Assembly (NCBI RefSeq): GCF_009907385.1
Contig: NZ_JAAATR010000001.1
Coordinates: forward strand, 1-64,000
Origin: Atlantibacter hermannii
GTDB lineage: Bacteria; Pseudomonadota; Gammaproteobacteria; Enterobacterales; Enterobacteriaceae
Direction of reading: 5' to 3'
Length of the DNA stretch: 64,000 nt
Part shown: positions 59,078-64,000 of the stretch, one piece after another
How the letters are laid out: every line of letters starts with the position of its first letter
Position numbering within the stretch: the first letter of the stretch is position 1
Made by a program: the position numbers and the translations under genes
The notes under the pieces: model-generated
Seen by the model: the letters and a program-made list of their open reading frames with translations, nothing else
What the model was told of the DNA's origin: nothing
Databases searched by the model: none

Positions 59078-59434
59078 TTAAGCAGCCCTGGCGGTGATTA
59101 AAGCAACGCCAACGATCACAAATGCTACGCCAGCAATAGTCGTCCAGTGAAAAGTTTCATTAAAAACGAGTACCGATAAAACAGCTACCGCCGCGACAGC
59201 ACCTGTGGTCAACACAGGGTGAGCAATATTCAAAGGTAATACGGCCAAAGCTGCTGCGTACAAAATAAACGCACCGCCATAAAGTGCCAACCCCAGCCAA
59301 AACGGCCAGTTAGACAGCGAGGCAAGAGGATCAGCGAGCGAAGGAAATTTTCTTGGCGGCATCATGGCCATTTTAATCAATACGCTGGCAGACGCATTAC
59401 AAGCAATGCCCAGAATAAGAATTAACCATTTCAA
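59078..59434 (-). CDS. Small multidrug-resistance/EamA-type four-helix membrane protein
   Basis: A 118-residue protein with four hydrophobic segments (about 1-22, 42-65, 68-90, 97-116), the size and layout of SMR proteins and of the ArnE/ArnF undecaprenyl-phosphate-aminoarabinose flippase subunits. The short N-terminal glutamate region typical of drug-exporting EmrE is absent, which favours a lipid-linked-sugar transport role. Between a GT2 and an isomerase-like gene on the same strand. Confidence 0.75.
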   Translation of the reverse strand: MKWLILILGIACNASASVLIKMAMMPPRKFPSLADPLASLSNWPFWLGLALYGGAFILYAAALAVLPLNIAHPVLTTGAVAAVAVLSVLVFNETFHWTTIAGVAFVIVGVALITARAA

Positions 59435-59449
59435 AATATCTGTACCTAC

Positions 59450-60262
59450 TTAACGATAGAGAGAGGTAACGTAGTCAAGCGCGCGGCGTATTGAAACCGT
59501 ATGGGATTCATCTTTAGTCGCCAGCATTTCAATAGTCGCCAACTGGGATGGGAACGTAGATTTCATGATCTCCGCAAGCTTTTCATGATTGCCGAAACGA
59601 TCGCCTGGTGGAACAAGTTGCGGCTCGCTAATATGAATGTGTCCGATGAACGGCTTCGATTCCTGCATGACACGATCATAATCTTCGTTATTAATCATCA
59701 TAGCGCCGGTATCAAGCTGCATTTTGATAGACGGATGAGCAATCTGTTTCACCACTTCGCATGTTTCATGACTCGTCGTCATAAAGTTAGCGCCATAGAT
59801 CTCCGGATTAGGTTCAAGGCAAATGATAACGCCATAACTGGAGGCAATATCACCTAATCGTCGGAAAAAACGGGTGGAGACAGAAGCGATTTCGTCTGAT
59901 GACAGACCTGAGCAATCGCGATTTTTTGGCGAACCAAATACCAGCCTTGTGGCGCCCAGTTCAGCGCCGATAAAACAGATAGCCGAGAGATGGTCAAGAA
60001 GCTGCTTCTGGACAGACTCCGTTCCAAAAACATTCAATCCGGACGTACCAAATAAGAGCGCCTGCATACCCACGAGCTCAATGCCACGCTCTGCCCACCA
60101 CGCTTTTACGGCTCTGATTTCCGGGGATTTGGCCTCTTTGATATTTGAGAAATATTTCCCTGGCGCGATATCAATCGCATTGATGGCAAACTCTTGTAAA
60201 AGAGCGGCCACTGTATTGTCTTCTTCTACGTCCCAGGCCAGATTGGAGATTGAAACCCTCAT
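59450..60262 (-). CDS. Xylose-isomerase-like TIM-barrel protein
   Basis: A 270-residue sugar phosphate isomerase/epimerase (AP endonuclease 2-type) barrel. Metal-site candidates follow family spacing: CLEPNPEIYG, KMQLDTGAMM, IGHIHISEPQ and TIEML. It starts on the stop codon of the epimerase-like gene (TAATG, one base shared), implying coupled translation. It may epimerise or isomerise the sugar used by this cluster; substrate unknown. Confidence 0.78.
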   Translation of the reverse strand: MRVSISNLAWDVEEDNTVAALLQEFAINAIDIAPGKYFSNIKEAKSPEIRAVKAWWAERGIELVGMQALLFGTSGLNVFGTESVQKQLLDHLSAICFIGAELGATRLVFGSPKNRDCSGLSSDEIASVSTRFFRRLGDIASSYGVIICLEPNPEIYGANFMTTSHETCEVVKQIAHPSIKMQLDTGAMMINNEDYDRVMQESKPFIGHIHISEPQLVPPGDRFGNHEKLAEIMKSTFPSQLATIEMLATKDESHTVSIRRALDYVTSLYR

Positions 60263-61044
60263 TAATTACCATCCTGATGGTTGTTCATTTCAGACTGAGC
60301 ATAATGTCGTACGGCCTGAATAGTTTCACTCACCGAGTACTGATACTTGTCACTACCGCCAAACAGAGGGGCATAGATACTCCGCATGTCGTAGGAAATA
60401 ACAGGCGAAGAAAGCTCGTTAGAGAAATCATTACCAAACCCCTGTTTTGCAATATGCGTGACAGAAACCGGTGCTGACGTCAAATGAATAAGTTGAATAT
60501 TGTTTTCAATTGCCTTAACGATATCAAACCACAGATTCACCATGGGGTAGAACTGGAAAATATTGCGGCTTTCAATCTTGTCAATATTATTTTCATGCAG
60601 AAAATCATAAATGATATTCTTGCGCAACCCAGGACCCACGAGGCCAGGCAAGCGAACAATCAAATGACGAGGGAATTTTTGCGCGACGAATTTTTCAAGA
60701 TGATAACGATTAAGGCCATAGGCATGTAAATTATCTTCATCAATAACGGTATTTTCATCAACAGCATCAGGTTTTTTGAAAACGTCAACGGTACTGATGA
60801 GAATGAAATGGTCACATTCCACGTTGTCAAGGCAATTAATTAATGAATCTATTTTATTACGATCGCCCTGAGGGTCGGCATTTGCCAGCCATTTTTGTGC
60901 CGGCGCTCCGGCACAAACAATAACATCGAATTTCTTACCTTTAATATCTTCTATATTTGTCGAACGATAAAACGCATCGAATTGCGTTTGCTTCATTAAC
61001 GTCGTACCGACAAATCCTGTAAATCCGATTAAGGCCTTCTTCAT
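60262..61044 (-). CDS. NAD-dependent epimerase/dehydratase-like protein
   Basis: Extended-SDR-type Rossmann protein of 260 residues with cofactor loop GFTGFVGTTL at the N terminus, ISTVDVF, and AYGLNRYHLEKF in the active-site position. The usual YxxxK reads Y-G-L-N-R, so the catalytic lysine is replaced by arginine, and the protein is short for the family. It may be a reductase, a weak epimerase or a non-catalytic partner. Confidence 0.75.
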   Translation of the reverse strand: MKKALIGFTGFVGTTLMKQTQFDAFYRSTNIEDIKGKKFDVIVCAGAPAQKWLANADPQGDRNKIDSLINCLDNVECDHFILISTVDVFKKPDAVDENTVIDEDNLHAYGLNRYHLEKFVAQKFPRHLIVRLPGLVGPGLRKNIIYDFLHENNIDKIESRNIFQFYPMVNLWFDIVKAIENNIQLIHLTSAPVSVTHIAKQGFGNDFSNELSSPVISYDMRSIYAPLFGGSDKYQYSVSETIQAVRHYAQSEMNNHQDGN

Positions 61045-61056
61045 ACTTTTATCCCC

Positions 61057-62067
61057 TTAACGATCGCGCCCGGTCTGCACAAGATTAGGTTCTTCCGTGG
61101 TTGATTTACTCAGCACATTTACACGATCTTTATTAACCATAACAGCACTTTTCTTCTCAAAAACGACGGAATAAGCGGCCTGTTCACTTCTGTCATCTAA
61201 CAATCTACTTAAATATTCACCAAAAAAGGCCAACATAATGAATTGCATCATGAACAAGATAGACATAAACAGAATGGTCGTCGTCCAGCCCTGCACGACA
61301 TGCCCATCGATCATATTGACTACGATGCTGTAGATAGCAAACAACAAGGCGCTAAAACTGCCAAGAGTTCCAATGATTGACATCCATCGTAACGGGCGTG
61401 AGGAGTTGAAAACCATCAACCTCACCAAATTGCGAAAACCATAGACAATTGAATTTTTAACCTGGTTTTCGCAAAGCGGTTCGTAGACCAGCTCAGCAAT
61501 CGGATAACCGGTTTTCTGAATTCTCATATAAAATTGATGGTGAAAACGTCCAGTATCCGTGACCGCATTCACTGCTCTACGGCTAAGGCAACGTAAGCCA
61601 GTAGAGTTTTTGGGAATATGATAATCAATGGCGGTCAGTATTCGGGTCGCGGTTTCTCGTAAAAATTTATATACCGGAGGTATGCTTTGGTTCGACACCC
61701 CAACGACTACGTCAAAACCAGACTTACATTTTTCTACGGCAGTATGAATAACGTCGACTGGGTCCGTTAAGTGATCGAACAGGACCACAAAATCGCCGAT
61801 TGCGTTTTCTAAGCCAGCAGCCCAGACAATATCATCATGGACGCAGCCTGATAATTGCAATAACCGTACGCACGGCACTGCTTTTAAGGTTTGATCAATA
61901 CTTGACACTCTGGGTACATCACGATATGGGCCTTTTGATACAATCAAAATTTCATAATCAGTATAATTAGCATCAAGCAATTCGTGAATTTGATTTAGTT
62001 TGCTTGCTAACTCATTTGAAGGGAGTTGCGTATTTAAAACAACAGAAACGAAAGATTCGCTTTTCAC
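61057..62067 (-). CDS. Membrane-anchored family 2 glycosyltransferase, GtrB/DPM-like
   Basis: A 336-residue GT2. The N-terminal GT-A domain contains ILIVSKGPYR and VVLFDHLTDP (an altered DxD), and NSTGLRCLSRRAV near 180. Two membrane helices (about 228-250 and 265-290) follow, as in GtrB and other undecaprenyl-phosphate glycosyltransferases, then a 45-residue hydrophilic tail. The usual first motif is weakened, so donor binding may differ. It should act at the inner face of the cytoplasmic membrane. Confidence 0.78.
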   Translation of the reverse strand: MKSESFVSVVLNTQLPSNELASKLNQIHELLDANYTDYEILIVSKGPYRDVPRVSSIDQTLKAVPCVRLLQLSGCVHDDIVWAAGLENAIGDFVVLFDHLTDPVDVIHTAVEKCKSGFDVVVGVSNQSIPPVYKFLRETATRILTAIDYHIPKNSTGLRCLSRRAVNAVTDTGRFHHQFYMRIQKTGYPIAELVYEPLCENQVKNSIVYGFRNLVRLMVFNSSRPLRWMSIIGTLGSFSALLFAIYSIVVNMIDGHVVQGWTTTILFMSILFMMQFIMLAFFGEYLSRLLDDRSEQAAYSVVFEKKSAVMVNKDRVNVLSKSTTEEPNLVQTGRDR

Positions 62068-62088
62068 GGGAAGTCTCTTATATGGCTT

Positions 62089-63204
62089 TTAAATAAGATT
62101 TATATTTTTAATTGCTTCAACGGCATCGTAAACGTTATCAATCTTGCCGCCCATGATACAATGAAAACCCTTTATGCCGTGGTTTGGACGGAAAAGTATC
62201 GGGCGTGAATCATCAGTTTCACTGCGTGGAAGCAATGTTTTCACTTCCCAGAGTGAACGTTCATAACGGCACTCATTAAGGACTGGCATATATCGCGCCG
62301 CATCTTTTAGCATATACTGCCAGGCGCTAACCTTTATATCTTCATCAAATTTTGAATAGGAATTGTGGTATTTTTCTAAAGGTTTATCGTGCCATTCATA
62401 ATGGGGCGTATAACGAACATGACTGAAAGAATGCAGGCCAACTGAAGGAAATGGCATAACAGAAAAAAACGGACCGCACATGATAGTAAAACCCGTTGAT
62501 TTTAGTTCATCGGGTACATCTACCAGACACATTTCTGTCATTTCATGCTTGAGAGGAATTAATTCTATTTCAGACTGGTCGAGCAGATAATTTAAATTTG
62601 CATAAGTGCAATTAAAGACATGATCGGCATAATAACTCTCAGTCAGACCGTTCTCTAAGTTGCTTATATGCGTAATAATTCCTGCACCCTTACTTTCAAC
62701 TTTATCGACTGAATAACCACAATGGTATCGAACGCCCGCAGCATCCAGCCTCTGCAACATAATGTCTCTTAATTTAAACGAGTCAAAGGCAAATTCTTTA
62801 ACAGTAAAGCAGGCGTTGATTAACTGAGGGTTAACCAATTTTTCAATCCTGGCAGGAGCATAGTCGCAGTCAGCGCCAATGCGCTCGCAAAATAACCGAA
62901 ATTGAGAAGCGGAGACTTTCCCTAACAGTTCGCTGATAAGATAATACTTATCAAAATCAGAACTGACGCAATCTCGAAACTCTTCAACAAAGCGAGGAAA
63001 TGACAGCCTGGAACGCAGGGCTGTTAAAATACTTCGGGGATAATGATAACCATTATGAACACGCGCTTGATTATTATACGAAGCACGAGACATGCAGCGC
63101 TGCTCTTTTTCATAAAGGCTAACGTCATGCCCGAGCAAAGATAACTGCTCAGCCAGGTACATTCCGAAAAAGCCGCCGCCAGCGATTATAATTCTTTTAT
63201 TCAT
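62089..63204 (-). CDS. FAD-dependent oxidoreductase (DAO type)
   Basis: About 371 residues with an N-terminal dinucleotide-binding loop IIIAGGGFFGMYLAEQLSLL followed by the YEKE acid that binds the FAD ribose, SYNNQARVHNGYHYPRS as in DAO-family oxidases, and a C-terminal second FAD strand (GIKGFHCIMGGKIDNVYDAV). First gene of the unit. ATG 63204 is shown; a TTG two codons earlier (63210) has better spacing from AAGG and may be the true start. Related proteins occur in O-antigen and capsule loci; the reaction is unknown. Confidence 0.75.
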   Translation of the reverse strand: MNKRIIIAGGGFFGMYLAEQLSLLGHDVSLYEKEQRCMSRASYNNQARVHNGYHYPRSILTALRSRLSFPRFVEEFRDCVSSDFDKYYLISELLGKVSASQFRLFCERIGADCDYAPARIEKLVNPQLINACFTVKEFAFDSFKLRDIMLQRLDAAGVRYHCGYSVDKVESKGAGIITHISNLENGLTESYYADHVFNCTYANLNYLLDQSEIELIPLKHEMTEMCLVDVPDELKSTGFTIMCGPFFSVMPFPSVGLHSFSHVRYTPHYEWHDKPLEKYHNSYSKFDEDIKVSAWQYMLKDAARYMPVLNECRYERSLWEVKTLLPRSETDDSRPILFRPNHGIKGFHCIMGGKIDNVYDAVEAIKNINLI

Positions 63205-63291
63205 AGCCAAAACAATACCTTTTGTGATAAGGGCTTATTTTATCTCCGATGAACGTATAAATACATTTATTTTTTAGGAAAATTCCAGGGA

Positions 63292-63323
63292 TGAAAAAAA
63301 AAGACCATCATTGCGATGGTCTT
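63292..63323 (-). terminator. Terminator of gnd
   Basis: Minus strand AAGACCATC, ATTGC-type loop, GATGGTCTT followed by nine T. It separates gnd from the FAD oxidoreductase gene; 63211-63291 presumably holds the cluster promoter. Confidence 0.85.
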
Positions 63324-63352
63324 CAGCGGCAGAATTTGACGCGCAAAGTAAC

Positions 63353-64000
63353 TTATTCAAGCCACTCGGTATGGAATACACCGTCTTTATCGGTACGCTT
63401 GTAGGTATGCGCACCGAAGTAATCGCGCTGGGCCTGGATCAGATTAGCAGGCAAAACCGCTGCTCGATAGCTGTCGTAATAAGCCACTGCCGCAGAGAAG
63501 GTTGGCGTTGGGATGCCATTTTGAACAGCATAAGCGACAACATCGCGAAGTGCTTGCTGATAATCATCTGCCGCTTTTTTGAAGTATGGAGCTAACAAAA
63601 GGTTGGCAATGGAAGGATTCTCTGTATAGGCATCAGTGATTTTTTGCAAAAACTGTGCACGGATAATGCAACCGGCTCTGAAAATCTTTGCAATCTCGCC
63701 GTAGTTAAGATCCCAGCCATTTTCTTCAGAGGCGGCACGCAGCTGGGAAAAGCCCTGCGCGTAAGAAACAATTTTGCCAAGGTAGAGCGCGCGGCGAACT
63801 TTCTCAATAAACTCAGCTTTGTCCCCGGCGAAGGGTTGGATCTGAGGACCACTCAGTACCTTAGATGCAGCCACGCGCTGCGCTTTAAGTGAGGATATAT
63901 AGCGCGCAAAGACGGATTCCGTGATCAGTGACAGGGGTTCGCCCAAGTCCAGGGAACTCTGACTGGTCCATTTGCCCGTACCTTTGTTAGCTGCTTCATC
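63353..64000 (-). CDS. gnd: 6-phosphogluconate dehydrogenase, C-terminal part
   Basis: The last 215 codons of an NADP-dependent decarboxylating dehydrogenase of the pentose phosphate pathway; the gene continues beyond the window edge. The frame begins [20 protein letters not shown] and includes [36 protein letters not shown] and [16 protein letters not shown], all typical of Gnd. gnd marks the flank of the O-antigen locus in enteric bacteria. Confidence 0.96.
   Translation of the reverse strand, partial: DEAANKGTGKWTSQSSLDLGEPLSLITESVFARYISSLKAQRVAASKVLSGPQIQPFAGDKAEFIEKVRRALYLGKIVSYAQGFSQLRAASEENGWDLNYGEIAKIFRAGCIIRAQFLQKITDAYTENPSIANLLLAPYFKKAADDYQQALRDVVAYAVQNGIPTPTFSAAVAYYDSYRAAVLPANLIQAQRDYFGAHTYKRTDKDGVFHTEWLE

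Overview
This window is a chromosomal segment of a member of the Enterobacteriaceae. The order serU, mtfA, asn tRNA, cbl-nac, amn, yeeO, erfK/ldtA, cobST, yeeX, yeeA, sbmC, dacD, sbcB, plaP, yeeY, yeeZ, hisLGDCBHAFI, gnd follows the E. coli/Salmonella backbone, and the proteins are close to their K-12 counterparts. Enterobacter, Kosakonia, Klebsiella or a similar genus fits; the genus cannot be fixed by eye. Most of the window is GC-rich. The first 400 bases and the stretch between hisI and gnd are visibly AT-rich.

Layout. 1-2.9 kb: OmpS1/OmpC-type porin, tRNA-Ser(CGA), mtfA and the first of four identical tRNA-Asn genes. 2.9-5.4 kb: the LysR regulators cbl and nac (nac with a sigma-54 promoter), then tRNA-Asn 2. 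5.4-12.5 kb: a branched-chain-amino-acid type ABC importer diverging from amn (with a possible Pho box), then tRNA-Asn 3. 12.5-20.3 kb: a ChpS/ChpB-like toxin-antitoxin pair, a small membrane protein, the L,D-transpeptidase ldtA, the sitABCD Mn/Fe importer behind a Fur box and two tandem MntR boxes, yeeO, then tRNA-Asn 4. 20.3-23.9 kb: yafL beside a head-to-head scar of a deleted lateral-flagellar (Flag-2) locus (lfhA' and lafU'). 23.9-29.4 kb: a predicted sugar-acid catabolic unit (two SDR dehydrogenases, IclR regulator, ACS-family MFS carrier, cupin) diverging from a YagE/YjhH-type aldolase.

29.4-39.3 kb: a complete yahDEFG-permease-yahI-yahJ operon with the divergent LysR gene yahB. By homology with the FdrA/YlbE/YlbF oxamate carbamoyltransferase it should import a nitrogenous compound, open or deaminate it, pass a carbamoyl group to phosphate, and recover ATP through carbamate kinase. 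It contains a nucleobase-type permease not found in the K-12 yah cluster and a Tat-exported amidohydrolase. 39.3-42 kb: cobT, cobS and cbiB without cobU. 42-50.8 kb: yeeX, yeeA, sbmC (LexA box), dacD, sbcB, plaP, yeeY, yeeZ. 50.9-58.2 kb: the complete histidine operon with its leader peptide and attenuator.

58.2-63.3 kb: where wzzB and ugd usually lie there is instead an AT-rich six-gene cluster (FAD oxidoreductase, membrane GT2, epimerase-like SDR, TIM-barrel isomerase-like protein, SMR-type transporter, DPM1-like GT2). It looks like a glycan-precursor or surface-sugar modification system of unknown product. The window ends inside gnd.

All four tRNA-Asn genes point the same way and carry their own promoters and terminators. 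The genes between them differ in order from K-12, which suggests repeated recombination or insertion at these sites. No integrase, insertion sequence or CRISPR array was seen.
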